The translations under genes were made by a program, and so were the position numbers. Below the pieces are notes generated by a model. That model made no database searches and was not told the DNA's origin. It was given only the letters and a program-made list of their open reading frames with translations. Positions 9,237 to 17,472 of a DNA stretch of 64,000 nucleotides are shown here, piece after piece (position 1 is the first letter of the stretch; every line of letters begins with the position of its first letter). Source of the stretch: an uncultured Roseibium sp. (lineage in GTDB: Bacteria > Pseudomonadota > Alphaproteobacteria > Rhizobiales > Stappiaceae); the NCBI RefSeq assembly GCF_947494555.1, contig NZ_CANLVF010000001.1:1488001-1552000 (forward strand), in the 5' to 3' direction.

Positions 9237-9830
9237 TCAGCCGCGGCGGCCACTCCCGCTGATCTTGATGTTCACCTTGTCGGCATAGATCGGCAGTCCG
9301 GCATCCATGCCGTAAAGAGAGCGGAAGAAGCCGCCCGAAACTTCGAACCCGACACGGCCGTTACCCTGATTGCCTGTGATGGTTACAGCCAGTTTGGTGC
9401 GTTGCCGTTTGCCGCGCAGGGACAAAACGCCTTCAACCTCTGCGGAGTATTTGCCTGTGATGCGTATCCGGGTGCTCTGGAATATTGCAGTCGGATATTT
9501 GGCGACATTGAACATGGCGGAACTCTTCAGGAAGCCTGTTACCTTGTCGTTATTCGTGCTGACGCTGGACAGATCGATCGTAACGTTGACACGGCTTTTG
9601 TCAGGCCGCTTCTGGTCGAGGATCATCTTACCCGAGACCTTGTTGAACGCGCCGGTTACCGGGCGGCCACCGAGGACACGTACGGAGAAACCGGTGTCAA
9701 TGTTGGACGGCGAAAGCGTATAGGTGCCGGAAATGGAACCGGCTGCGGCAGGAACTGCCAGCGAAAACAACATGCCAAGGCCCGCACACGCTGCCAGCAC
9801 GCCGGAAAGTTTGGATCGAATAGATAGCAT
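9237..9830 (-). CDS. YceI family periplasmic lipid-binding-like protein
   Basis: Secreted YceI protein of about 197 residues; the family folds as an extended lipocalin that binds polyisoprenoid or amide lipids in known structures. The ATG at 9830 has AGAGGAA upstream and starts a signal peptide (LAACAGLGMLFSLAVPAAAG). The mature part has GTYTLSPSNIDTGFSVRVLG, VSTNNDKVTGFLKSSAMF and FEVSGGFFRSLYGMD, all characteristic. An open frame continues upstream to 10136 but has no support. It is divergent from the L,D-transpeptidase gene. Confidence 0.9.
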   Translation of the reverse strand: MLSIRSKLSGVLAACAGLGMLFSLAVPAAAGSISGTYTLSPSNIDTGFSVRVLGGRPVTGAFNKVSGKMILDQKRPDKSRVNVTIDLSSVSTNNDKVTGFLKSSAMFNVAKYPTAIFQSTRIRITGKYSAEVEGVLSLRGKRQRTKLAVTITGNQGNGRVGFEVSGGFFRSLYGMDAGLPIYADKVNIKISGSGRRG

Positions 9831-10151
9831 TTCAAAATTCCTCTTAAAGATCTCAGGGACACCCGGCTGGTGGAAACGATCCATTTGTCTGGTTGACGTT
9901 TTTCCGATGGCCGTGGACCTTCCGAAGTATCGGTGTATTGGGCACTGAACCCCAGTGACGGCCGTCACAGTGAAAGCGCCAGACACAATCGCTTTACGGA
10001 GCAAAAGGGCGTTCGGGTCTTCTGCTGCAACGAAGGTGATCCGGCGTGATGTGCCAACATGTGCATTAACCTTTCTGTAAGAAAGTAGCGGCGCCAGCCT
10101 TCTTTCAAGGGCGGTCACGCGGTATTTTCCCTTCAAAACCAGGGAAATTTC
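9831..10151. other. Divergent intergenic region with a 14-bp palindrome
   Basis: This 321-bp stretch separates the YceI and L,D-transpeptidase genes and has no convincing gene. At 9955-9968 it carries the perfect palindrome GTGACGGCCGTCAC, a possible operator for one or both genes. No certain promoter hexamers could be assigned. Confidence 0.5.
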
Positions 10152-10673
10152 ATGCGTTCAGGGTCCCGTTTGAAGATAACGTCGTTGATGCTTGCGCTGG
10201 GTATCGTCCTCAGCTTGCAAGCCACCGCTTCGGCAGCTGAACTTGTCGGCTTCTCCGACCACAGGTTTCGCCCTGGCACAATTGTCATCAGAAATTCGGA
10301 AAAACGGCTCTATCTGGTTCTTCGTGGAAACCGCGCCATTCGCTACAAGGTCGCTGTGGGCAAGTCACGCAAGGCATGGACAGGACACGCGCAGATTACC
10401 GCGAAGTTCATCAGGCCCGCCTGGTCGCCATCATCTGAAGTCCGCCGCGACTTTCCGCATCTGCCAAATGTGATCGAAGGGGGCGCGCCGAACAATCCGA
10501 TGGGAGCGGCCGCGATGACGCTCTCCAATGGCAATTATGCCATCCACGGCACGAACAGACCGGGTTCAATCGGGCGCGCCGTTTCCTACGGCTGCATCCG
10601 CATGGCGAACAACGACATCCAAGACCTGTATCAACGGGTGGGTGTGAGGACGCAAGTGGTGGCATTGCCATAA
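10152..10673 (+). CDS. L,D-transpeptidase (YkuD domain)
   Basis: Periplasmic cysteine transpeptidase that makes 3-3 peptidoglycan cross-links or attaches proteins to murein. The ATG has AGGGA 8 nt upstream. Residues 1-29 are a signal peptide ending in ATASA. The YkuD active site is intact: His132 in AIHGTN and Cys148 in SYGCIRM. At 173 residues it is a minimal enzyme with the catalytic domain only and no peptidoglycan-binding module. It stands alone, followed after about 100 bp by a long stem-loop. Confidence 0.92.
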   Translation: MRSGSRLKITSLMLALGIVLSLQATASAAELVGFSDHRFRPGTIVIRNSEKRLYLVLRGNRAIRYKVAVGKSRKAWTGHAQITAKFIRPAWSPSSEVRRDFPHLPNVIEGGAPNNPMGAAAMTLSNGNYAIHGTNRPGSIGRAVSYGCIRMANNDIQDLYQRVGVRTQVVALP

Positions 10674-10769
10674 ATGCTGCCAAGCATATCCAGGGACAGC
10701 ATGCCGCATTTAGTTTCGAAAGTTTGAAACTATAGTGATTGCCGGGTCTTCTCCGGCCCAGCGAAAGAC

Positions 10770-10807
10770 CCCACCGGTTCCGCGTGCCCCAACGCGGTGC
10801 CGGTGGG
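10770..10807. other. Long GC-rich intergenic stem-loop
   Basis: CCCACCGG (10770-10777) pairs with CCGGTGGG (10800-10807), and an inner CCGCGT pairs with ACGCGG around a six-base loop. No T-run follows, so it is not a standard intrinsic terminator. It could be an extragenic repeat, an mRNA 3' end or part of a small RNA. The rest of the 10674-10940 gap shows nothing else clear. Confidence 0.45.
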
Positions 10808-10940
10808 ATATTGAGTCATGGATGTGCTCACCTGTTACATCTTGCGACAAATCAGGACCTTTCCAGGGATAGGATTGCGACACATGCCCGGTATCGTTCA
10901 GTTGACTTAAGGTCGGGTCAACGGACGGCGGGATAGGGCA

Positions 10941-11555
10941 ATGGGTGTCTTGAATGTAGCGAATTCCAGGGCTTTCATCTGGGGGCTTCTGGCTTTGCCG
11001 TCGATACCGATGGTGTTGGCGCTGACAAGCGGAACAGCTGCGGAAGACGGACGCCCGGCAACCGAATTCCTGCTCCATCCGACCGGTGAATTCGCCGCAA
11101 GGTTCATGATCATCTCCATGATCATTTCACCGTTCCGGCTGATGTTTCCGAAGAACAAGTTCTGGTTCTGGATGCTTCGCCGCCGCCGGTACTTCGGCGT
11201 TGCAGCTTTTGCCTACGCCGCGGCGCACACCATTCTTTATCTCATCGACATGGGCTCGTTGCAGGCGGTGCTCGGAGAATTCTGGGCGCTGGGTATCTGG
11301 ACCGGCTGGCTTGCGTTTTTCATCTTTTTGCCGATGGCTCTGACGTCGAACGATGCGTCCATGCGTCTGCTGGGCCGTCGCTGGAAGCCGTTGCAGCGCT
11401 TTGTCTACCTGGCAGCTGTTGCGACACTGCTTCACTGGATGTTCGTGCATAACGAATTCGGCCCGGCCCTGGTGCATTTCGTGCCGTTATTGCTCCTGGA
11501 GGCCTATCGGATCCAGCGGACCTATCTGACCGGGTCAACATCGGCACCTGCCTGA
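10941..11555 (+). CDS. msrQ: MsrQ/YedZ-like heme-binding membrane protein
   Basis: Ferric-reductase-like membrane protein of about 204 residues with several TM segments. The pattern matches MsrQ (YedZ), the heme b subunit that delivers electrons to the periplasmic methionine sulfoxide reductase MsrP. Visible features are HPTGEFAARFMIISMIISPF, RRRRYFGVAAFAYAAAHTIL and LQRFVYLAAVATLLHWMFV, with His residues in TM helices as expected for heme ligands. The ATG has AGGG upstream. The usual partner msrP is absent from this window; instead a PepSY-type small gene follows 32 bp downstream. The partner reductase may therefore be different or encoded elsewhere. Confidence 0.82.
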   Translation: MGVLNVANSRAFIWGLLALPSIPMVLALTSGTAAEDGRPATEFLLHPTGEFAARFMIISMIISPFRLMFPKNKFWFWMLRRRRYFGVAAFAYAAAHTILYLIDMGSLQAVLGEFWALGIWTGWLAFFIFLPMALTSNDASMRLLGRRWKPLQRFVYLAAVATLLHWMFVHNEFGPALVHFVPLLLLEAYRIQRTYLTGSTSAPA

Positions 11556-11587
11556 AAGACACGCCTTCAAAACGAAAGGACGACGTC

Positions 11588-11893
11588 ATGAACCTCACAC
11601 TTCATACCGCAATATCTTTGCTGATGTGCGTCTTCACATTCCCGGCCTGCGCCACAGGGCTTTACGAGTGTGCGCCAACGGAAAGGTCATCCTGGCTCAC
11701 TCAGGACGAGGTGACTGAAAAGCTGATCGGAGAAGGTTGGCAGGTGCGCAGAATGAAGGAAGACGGCGGCTGCTGGGAAGTCTACGGTACAACTCCGCAG
11801 GGCCAGCGCGTTGAAGTCTATCTTGATCCGGTGTCTGGAGAAGTGCTGCTGATCAACCAGCGCGGCACAATTCTTTTCCGGAAAGACAGCTGA
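11588..11893 (+). CDS. Small exported PepSY-like protein
   Basis: A 101-residue protein with a signal peptide (residues 1-22) and a single PepSY-like domain: LTQDEVTEKLIGEGWQVRRM, then CWEVYGTTPQGQRVEVYLDP and GEVL. PepSY units are found as inhibitors or as parts of periplasmic redox and metal systems. AAAGGA lies 8 nt before the ATG, and the gene is 32 bp behind the msrQ-like gene on the same strand, so they are probably co-transcribed. Membrane redox partners with PepSY domains are common near ferric-reductase-type proteins, but the role here is not known. Confidence 0.78.
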   Translation: MNLTLHTAISLLMCVFTFPACATGLYECAPTERSSWLTQDEVTEKLIGEGWQVRRMKEDGGCWEVYGTTPQGQRVEVYLDPVSGEVLLINQRGTILFRKDS

Positions 11894-11900
11894 GGCGCCT

Positions 11901-13109
11901 TCATACCCACTTTCTTGGATCGTTGGCCGGCGATTTCGAGCGATTGCCGGCAAGCGCGGCCGCGAGGTCAGCGACCGCGTCCAGCGAATGGGCGGCGCGA
12001 AACTCGTCGACATGCGGCAGCATTGCCCGAATGCCCTTTGCCTTTGCCTCGAACCCTTCGAACCGCAATAGCGGATTGAGCCAGATCAGGTGCCGGCAGG
12101 ATCTGTGGAGGCGGTCGATTTCCCGCTCCAGATCCTCGTCGGTATCGCGTTCCAGCCCGTCGGTGATCAGGAGAACCGTTGGTTTTCCCGAAAGAACGCG
12201 CCGCGACCAGCGCATGTTGAACTCGTGAAGCGCCGTGGCAATACGTGTCCCTCCGGACCAGTCTTCCACGCCTGAGGAGCAGGCCTCTAGCGCCTCATCG
12301 GGATCCTTCATGCGCAATTGACGGGTGACATTTGTGAGCCGCGTCCCGAACAGGAAGGTGTGTACGTCGCGGCGTTCGGCAATGACGCCGTGAAGGAAAT
12401 GCAAAAGCAAACGGGAGTATTGGCTCATGGAACCCGAAATGTCGCAAAGCGCGACCAGGGGAGGGCGTTTTTCGGCAGGCTTGCGGAATTTGAGGTCGAT
12501 GATTTCACCTCCGGCGCGCATGGATGCCCGCAAGGTTTTGCGTGGATCAATCCGGCCTCTTGGCGCGTGTGTCAGTCGCCTGAGCCGGATCTTGTCCATG
12601 GGCAGGGCCATCGCCCGCAAAGCCCGTTTCGCCTCGATGATTTCCTCGGCCGTCATCTGCGCGAAGTCTTTGCTTTGCAGGAGTTCCTTCCCGGAGACCG
12701 TGAACTTGGCGTCGATTTCGATTTCCGGGACCGTCTCTTCCGCAACCCGTTCCTTGGCTGCCTGGAATGCCTGTGACACGCGGGTCTGCCCGGCTTTCGG
12801 TTTTTCCGGAGCACCCCTGGGTGGGGCGACCGGTGAGAGTATGGAGAGCATCTTTTCGATCAGGCCCCGGCTCTGCCAGTAAATCCGAAATGCTTCGTCG
12901 AACAGGACCTTGTGCTCACGCTTGCGGATAAAGACAGCGTGCAGCGTCCAATAAAGATCTTCGCGGTTCTCTATGCCCGAAACCTCGACCGCATTGACCG
13001 CGTCGACTACGGACGCCGGACCGACGGGCATACCGGCCTTGCGAAGCGTCCGAGCAAAATAGACGATATTGTCGGTAATCCTGGAGCGGACTTCAGCAGG
13101 AGCCTGCAA
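11901..13109 (-). CDS. VWA domain protein, CoxE-like
   Basis: Cytosolic protein of about 402 residues with a C-terminal von Willebrand A domain. The metal-ion (MIDAS) site DISGSMSQYS begins at about residue 223. The N-terminal half has a charged helical region. CoxE-type proteins pair with MoxR AAA+ ATPases as chaperones for metal-enzyme maturation, and a MoxR gene lies just upstream on the same strand. The start is a TTG at 13109 with GGGAGG close upstream. No carbon monoxide dehydrogenase or other cox gene is nearby, so the client is unknown. Confidence 0.87.
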   Translation of the reverse strand: MQAPAEVRSRITDNIVYFARTLRKAGMPVGPASVVDAVNAVEVSGIENREDLYWTLHAVFIRKREHKVLFDEAFRIYWQSRGLIEKMLSILSPVAPPRGAPEKPKAGQTRVSQAFQAAKERVAEETVPEIEIDAKFTVSGKELLQSKDFAQMTAEEIIEAKRALRAMALPMDKIRLRRLTHAPRGRIDPRKTLRASMRAGGEIIDLKFRKPAEKRPPLVALCDISGSMSQYSRLLLHFLHGVIAERRDVHTFLFGTRLTNVTRQLRMKDPDEALEACSSGVEDWSGGTRIATALHEFNMRWSRRVLSGKPTVLLITDGLERDTDEDLEREIDRLHRSCRHLIWLNPLLRFEGFEAKAKGIRAMLPHVDEFRAAHSLDAVADLAAALAGNRSKSPANDPRKWV

Positions 13110-13267
13110 CGCTGCCTCCCAATTGCGGTTCTGAGGACGGTTCGTAACCGAAGCACAGGCCCAATGACCTCAGGAGCGCGCTAATTCGTGTAGTCCTCAG
13201 GGGACGTGCTGCACCGGTACAGCTGCGCGTTCGAGCGAAAAAGGTCCGCATGGAAACAACCACAGCG

Positions 13268-14206
13268 TCAGACCGCCGGCATAGACTGGGCCTGAGGGAT
13301 ATCTTTGCGAATTTCGTCGATCATGTGCCGCACTTTCGAGCCGCGTACGCGTTCAATATCATCCTGATATTTTAACAGGACGCCTAGCGTGTCGGATGCC
13401 AGATCGGGGTCGAGCGCCATTTCGTTCAACTCGGAGAGCGCAGTCGCCCAATCAAGTGTTTCAGCGACCCCCGGTTGCTTGAACAAATCTTCATCAGCGC
13501 GCAGTCTCTGCACGAAGGCGACCACTTCGTGTGCCAGACGTTCCGAGGCCCCCGGGACCTTGCGTCTGACGATCTCCAACTCGCGCTCAGCGTTCGGATA
13601 ATCGACCCAATGATACAGGCAACGCCGCTTCAGCGCGTCATGTATCTCGCGGGTGCGGTTCGTGGTGATGATGACGATCGGGGGCTCATCGGCCTTGACT
13701 GTCCCGAGCTCGGGAATGGACACCTGACTGTCCGCCAGGACCTCAAGGAGGAAGGCTTCAAATGCTTCGTCGGCCCGGTCGAGTTCATCGATGAGGAAGA
13801 CCGGCGCTCCGTTCAGGGATGGTTCCAGCGCCTGGAGGACAGGGCGCTTGATGAGGAAACGCTCGTCGAAAATCGATTTGGACAAATCCGCATGTTCTGT
13901 TTCGCCCGCCGCTTCCGCGACACGGATTTCAACCATTTGTGCCTGATAATTCCACTCGTAGACTGCTGATGCGATATCCAGACCTTCGTAGCACTGCAGG
14001 CGGATCAGGTCGCGGCCAAGTGTCTCGGACAGCACCTTGGCGATTTCTGTTTTTCCCACGCCGGCCTCGCCCTCCAGAAACAGTGGCCGTTTCATCTTAA
14101 GCGCAAGGTGGAGCACAGTTGCCAGCGATCTGTCCGCGACATATCCCGCCTGATCCATGAGATTAAGCGTATCGTCGATGGATGCGGGAAGGGGTGTCGA
14201 TGTCAT
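13268..14206 (-). CDS. MoxR family AAA+ ATPase (CoxD-like)
   Basis: AAA+ ATPase of 312 residues. Walker A is GEAGVGKTE at 46-54, Walker B is FLIDELDRAD, and sensor 1 is ITTNRTREIHDALKRR. The YEGLDIASAVYEWNY block is typical of the CoxD/MoxR branch. The ATG is preceded by a perfect GGAGG. It forms a two-gene unit with the VWA gene downstream (158 bp gap), the common MoxR-VWA chaperone pair. Target complex unknown. Confidence 0.92.
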   Translation of the reverse strand: MTSTPLPASIDDTLNLMDQAGYVADRSLATVLHLALKMKRPLFLEGEAGVGKTEIAKVLSETLGRDLIRLQCYEGLDIASAVYEWNYQAQMVEIRVAEAAGETEHADLSKSIFDERFLIKRPVLQALEPSLNGAPVFLIDELDRADEAFEAFLLEVLADSQVSIPELGTVKADEPPIVIITTNRTREIHDALKRRCLYHWVDYPNAERELEIVRRKVPGASERLAHEVVAFVQRLRADEDLFKQPGVAETLDWATALSELNEMALDPDLASDTLGVLLKYQDDIERVRGSKVRHMIDEIRKDIPQAQSMPAV

Positions 14207-14373
14207 AGATCCTCCAGGCGTTCAACAATTCGCACATAATATAGGCAGCAGAGCGGTCAGGTCAGCCCGGACCAAAGTAGACCGGTGAGCAGGACCCACG
14301 TGATAGCCCTAATGGGATTGAGTGCGCCAACCATCTATAAAACGGGATCATTATTCAAGGGAGACATAACGCC

Positions 14374-14721
14374 TTGGCGATTCTGAATAAAGGTCTCGTT
14401 TTCGCAATGCTCGCGGCATTGACAGGTTCGGCCAATGCTTCTGACGGTGCGTATCCGACCGATCCGGCGAGCGTGGCAACCGGTCTTGAGCTGGCCGAGA
14501 TTCACTGTGCGATGTGTCACGCGGTGGGAGCTGAGGATTCGAGCGCACAGGACGGTGCGCCCGCATTTAGAGAGTTGTCGAAACTGTATCCGCTGGAAAG
14601 TCTCGAGGAACCCTTGGCGGAAGGGATCGTAACCGCGCATGAAAACATGCCGGAATTTGCATTCGAACCTGATGACATCGATGCGTTTTTGGGGTACCTG
14701 ACCACCATTCAGACGCAATAA
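14374..14721 (+). CDS. Small periplasmic c-type cytochrome
   Basis: Monoheme cytochrome c of about 115 residues. A signal peptide (LVFAMLAALTGSANA) precedes the heme site CAMCH, and Met in HENMPEF is the likely sixth ligand. The start is TTG at 14374, with AAGGGAGA at a good distance upstream and no better ATG. Cytochromes of this small class carry electrons between dehydrogenases and oxidases. It is divergent from the MoxR gene; no oxidase gene is next to it. Confidence 0.85.
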   Translation: MAILNKGLVFAMLAALTGSANASDGAYPTDPASVATGLELAEIHCAMCHAVGAEDSSAQDGAPAFRELSKLYPLESLEEPLAEGIVTAHENMPEFAFEPDDIDAFLGYLTTIQTQ

Positions 14722-14868
14722 GGTTTCTTTGCAGGGCTATGGTGTGGTGTTAGCAGCCACTCAAGAGCGCTGCTAAAGTTCTGTTTGTAAACAAGAATTA
14801 TCAGAAAGTCGGATTTGGTTAACCGGTGATCCGTGACACTCTTTTCTTGCGACAAAGAAAGGATTGGC

Positions 14869-15141
14869 ATGAACACCAGCTCAGACTTTGAAAAACGCTT
14901 CTTTGGATACGGCCTGTTGACGGCAGAGATTCTCTACAGACTGCCCGACCATCCAAAGTTTCTGCAAAGCTTTCTCTGGCAGACGGAAGACCTGGCACCG
15001 CAGTTTCCCGAGCTGACAAGGTTTCTTGAATTCTGGGAACGAGAAATCGAGGGGCGGATACACTCGGTTCGGGTGGCACACCAGAATCTGATCGACCCCG
15101 TCGATTTCAGATATGCCGACGGAGAGATTCTGGTTCACTGA
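14869..15141 (+). CDS. usg: Usg family protein
   Basis: Short protein (about 90 residues) of the alphaproteobacterial Usg family, once described as linked to tryptophan biosynthesis; its function is not proven. Diagnostic blocks are FEKRFFGYGLLTAEILYRLP, DLAPQFPELTRFLEFWEREI and HSVRVAH. The ATG at 14869 has AAGGA upstream; an in-frame start at 14833 would add 12 residues with no family match. No trp genes are in the window. It is convergent with the TrmN-like gene 12 bp away. Confidence 0.85.
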   Translation: MNTSSDFEKRFFGYGLLTAEILYRLPDHPKFLQSFLWQTEDLAPQFPELTRFLEFWEREIEGRIHSVRVAHQNLIDPVDFRYADGEILVH

Positions 15142-15153
15142 CGAGAGCTGGTA

Positions 15154-15954
15154 TCAGCGCGTCAAAAGCTCCAGGCCCCTGCCATCGCGCATGATGCTTC
15201 TCGACTGTTCGGTAAAGTCCGACCCGGCACCTTCGTGTAGGACGAACCCGGGCATCAGTCGCATGGGTGCCTTGCTTGCCCGAATGGAGCGGACAAGCAC
15301 GCGCGTCGCCGCGGCGTCGGGGCGCGGGCGCAAAGGAATAACATCGATCGATCCGAAACGGCCCTGAAGAACGCCCAAAAGTTCCTGCAGGCCATCGGCG
15401 CGGAAGATAATTGTGAGGCTGCCGCCTTCCTTCACGATGTCCGCGGCGGTTTTCGCCCAGGGTTCAAGACCGCGTTCATCGAGCATGTGAGCATCGGCCC
15501 GTGCCGAGTTTGGCGACGCGCGAAATCTGTCAGCCTCATAGTAGGGCGGGTTCATGATCGCGTGATCCGCCATCGACGGCATCAGGCCGCTTGCATGACG
15601 AACGCGACCCTTAGCAGTGACATCGGCATGCAACAGACTGACCCGGTCTCTGAAGTGCATATTCTCAGGATCGTCGAGTGCTTTTTTCGCCAGGGCCAGC
15701 ACCGCTTCATCAATTTCAACCAGGGTCACGGTCACGCCGGGCAGGCGGGTGGCGGCGCAAAATCCCGCTGTTCCGACACCGGAACCGAGATCAACGATGC
15801 GGCCGGTTGTGCCTTCGGGTAGCGCAGCAGCCAGATAGACTGCATCAAGACCAGCGCGGTGTCTTCCCTTCTTCGGTTGGTAGACGTAAACCTGCCCGCC
15901 CAGAAACGCATCACGCGTCACACCGTCCTGTCCACCGGGTTGGGACCCGCTCAT
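15154..15954 (-). CDS. TrmN6-like SAM-dependent methyltransferase
   Basis: Class I methyltransferase of about 266 residues resembling TrmN6 (YfiC), which methylates N6 of A37 in tRNA-Val. SAM motif I is VDLGSGVGTAGF and the adenine-N6 catalytic motif is NPPYYEADRF. QPKKGRHRAGLDAVYLAAAL before motif I is the family lead-in. The ATG at 15954 starts one base after the stop of the DUF2007 gene, so translation is probably coupled. This DUF2007-methyltransferase pair next to polyprenyl synthase is a common alphaproteobacterial arrangement. The exact RNA target is inferred. Confidence 0.87.
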   Translation of the reverse strand: MSGSQPGGQDGVTRDAFLGGQVYVYQPKKGRHRAGLDAVYLAAALPEGTTGRIVDLGSGVGTAGFCAATRLPGVTVTLVEIDEAVLALAKKALDDPENMHFRDRVSLLHADVTAKGRVRHASGLMPSMADHAIMNPPYYEADRFRASPNSARADAHMLDERGLEPWAKTAADIVKEGGSLTIIFRADGLQELLGVLQGRFGSIDVIPLRPRPDAAATRVLVRSIRASKAPMRLMPGFVLHEGAGSDFTEQSRSIMRDGRGLELLTR

Positions 15955-15955
15955 C

Positions 15956-16192
15956 TTAGAAGTTGTCTTTCTCAGGACGCAGTTCATGCTCCAGTCCGGC
16001 GTCCCGCACGAGGCTGCGCGCTTTCTGGATCTGGTCCGCATCCACCAATATGCGCCTCGGGATCATCGCAAGGGAGCCCTCCATGATGCTCATATTGCCA
16101 TCTGCGACAAAATGCTTGATTCCAGCCTCCTCAAGGATGGATTCCAGAAAGGAAATGAGGACGGGATCGTTGGTTCGGACTAGTTCTTCCAT
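15956..16192 (-). CDS. DUF2007 domain protein
   Basis: Protein of about 78 residues covering one DUF2007 (putative signal-transducing) domain: MEELVRTNDPVLISFLESIL at the start and RRILVDADQIQKARSLVRDA at the end. I choose the ATG at 16192, which matches the family N-terminus and has GGAAAA upstream; the open frame extends to 16282. It is the first gene of a two-gene unit with the methyltransferase and is divergent from the polyprenyl synthase gene. Confidence 0.87.
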   Translation of the reverse strand: MEELVRTNDPVLISFLESILEEAGIKHFVADGNMSIMEGSLAMIPRRILVDADQIQKARSLVRDAGLEHELRPEKDNF

Positions 16193-16367
16193 TTGTTTTC
16201 CGGGCTTAGCGGCTTGAAGGCGGGCGCTTGGCATAAACACCCCTTCAAGCTGGTTTACAGCAAAATCAGCTGATTGTGGCATTTCAACAGTTTGTCAACT
16301 GACTGGCGTCTTGCCCCGGACGCGTTCGCACCATATTGTCCGCACAAATATTCAGGGAGTGCCATAA

Positions 16368-17384
16368 GTGGCCGTTGTCGCAACATATTCTGACAGTCAG
16401 TCGCGCCGTCCAAGTATCCAGGCGCTTGTGGACCTAGTGTCCCCGGGCATGACCGAAGTGAATGAGCTGATTCTTTCCAAAGCGGGCTCCAATGTGGAAT
16501 TGATTCCGGAGATCGCCAAGCACCTCATCTCATCCGGTGGCAAGCGGCTGCGGCCCATGCTGACGCTCGCATTCGCGGATATTTTCGGATATCAGGGCAA
16601 CGGGCACGTCACCCTGGCCGCAAGCGTCGAGTTCATGCATACGGCGACCTTGCTGCACGACGATGTCGTCGATGAAAGCGATATGCGCCGCGGTAAGCTT
16701 GCCGCGCGTAAGCTCTGGGGTAACCAGGCAAGTGTTCTCGTCGGTGACTACCTTCTCGGACAGGCGTTCAAGATGATGGTCGATGTGGGCTCGCTTGAGG
16801 CTCTACATATTCTTTCATCCGCATCCGCCGTGATCGCCGAAGGCGAAGTGCTCCAACTGGGAGCTGCGAAGAACATCGCGACGTCCGAAGCCGACTACCT
16901 ACGGGTGATTGAAGCCAAGACAGCGGCACTTTTTGCAGCTGCTGCTGAGGTGGGTCCGGTCATTGCGTCGCAAAACGCGGGAATGAAACAGGCTGCCCGT
17001 ACCTATGGGCTCGAGCTTGGTTATGCATTCCAGCTGGTTGACGATGCGTTGGACTATGGCGGGTCTTCCGCAGAGCTTGGCAAGGACGTTGGCGACGATT
17101 TCCGCGAAGGCAAAATAACGCTGCCGGTGGTCTTTGCCGTCGCACGCGGTTCCGATGAAGACCGGGCTTTCTGGAAACGCTGCATAGAAGGCGAAGCGGT
17201 CGAGGACGGAGATCTCGAACAGGCGATCGAGCTTCTGAAGAAATACGATGCGCTCAGCGACACTGTTCTCCGCGCGCGCGAGTATGGCGACAAGGCGCTC
17301 AGGGCGCTGGACGCGCTCCCGCCGGGTCATCACAACGATGCCTTGGCGGACGCTGTGGCATTTTGTATTGCGCGTGTGAGCTAA
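16368..17384 (+). CDS. ispB: Polyprenyl diphosphate synthase (octaprenyl/decaprenyl type)
   Basis: Trans-prenyltransferase of 338 residues that builds the long side chain of ubiquinone from isopentenyl diphosphate. Both Asp-rich motifs are intact: DDVVD at 98-102 and DDALD at 225-229. GGKRLRPMLTL and GEVLQLGAAKN are typical of the long-chain branch. The GTG start has GGGAG 9 nt upstream. Chain length (8 versus 10 units) cannot be decided from sequence alone. It is convergent with ispE, another isoprenoid gene. Confidence 0.92.
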   Translation: MAVVATYSDSQSRRPSIQALVDLVSPGMTEVNELILSKAGSNVELIPEIAKHLISSGGKRLRPMLTLAFADIFGYQGNGHVTLAASVEFMHTATLLHDDVVDESDMRRGKLAARKLWGNQASVLVGDYLLGQAFKMMVDVGSLEALHILSSASAVIAEGEVLQLGAAKNIATSEADYLRVIEAKTAALFAAAAEVGPVIASQNAGMKQAARTYGLELGYAFQLVDDALDYGGSSAELGKDVGDDFREGKITLPVVFAVARGSDEDRAFWKRCIEGEAVEDGDLEQAIELLKKYDALSDTVLRAREYGDKALRALDALPPGHHNDALADAVAFCIARVS

Positions 17385-17472
17385 TAGCTGCGCGCTTCTT
17401 TGGCAAAACCGACTGTGTGAGCGGCGGCACGACACTTTCGTGTGGCACAGTTGCGCGTTTCCGGGCGCCTTT

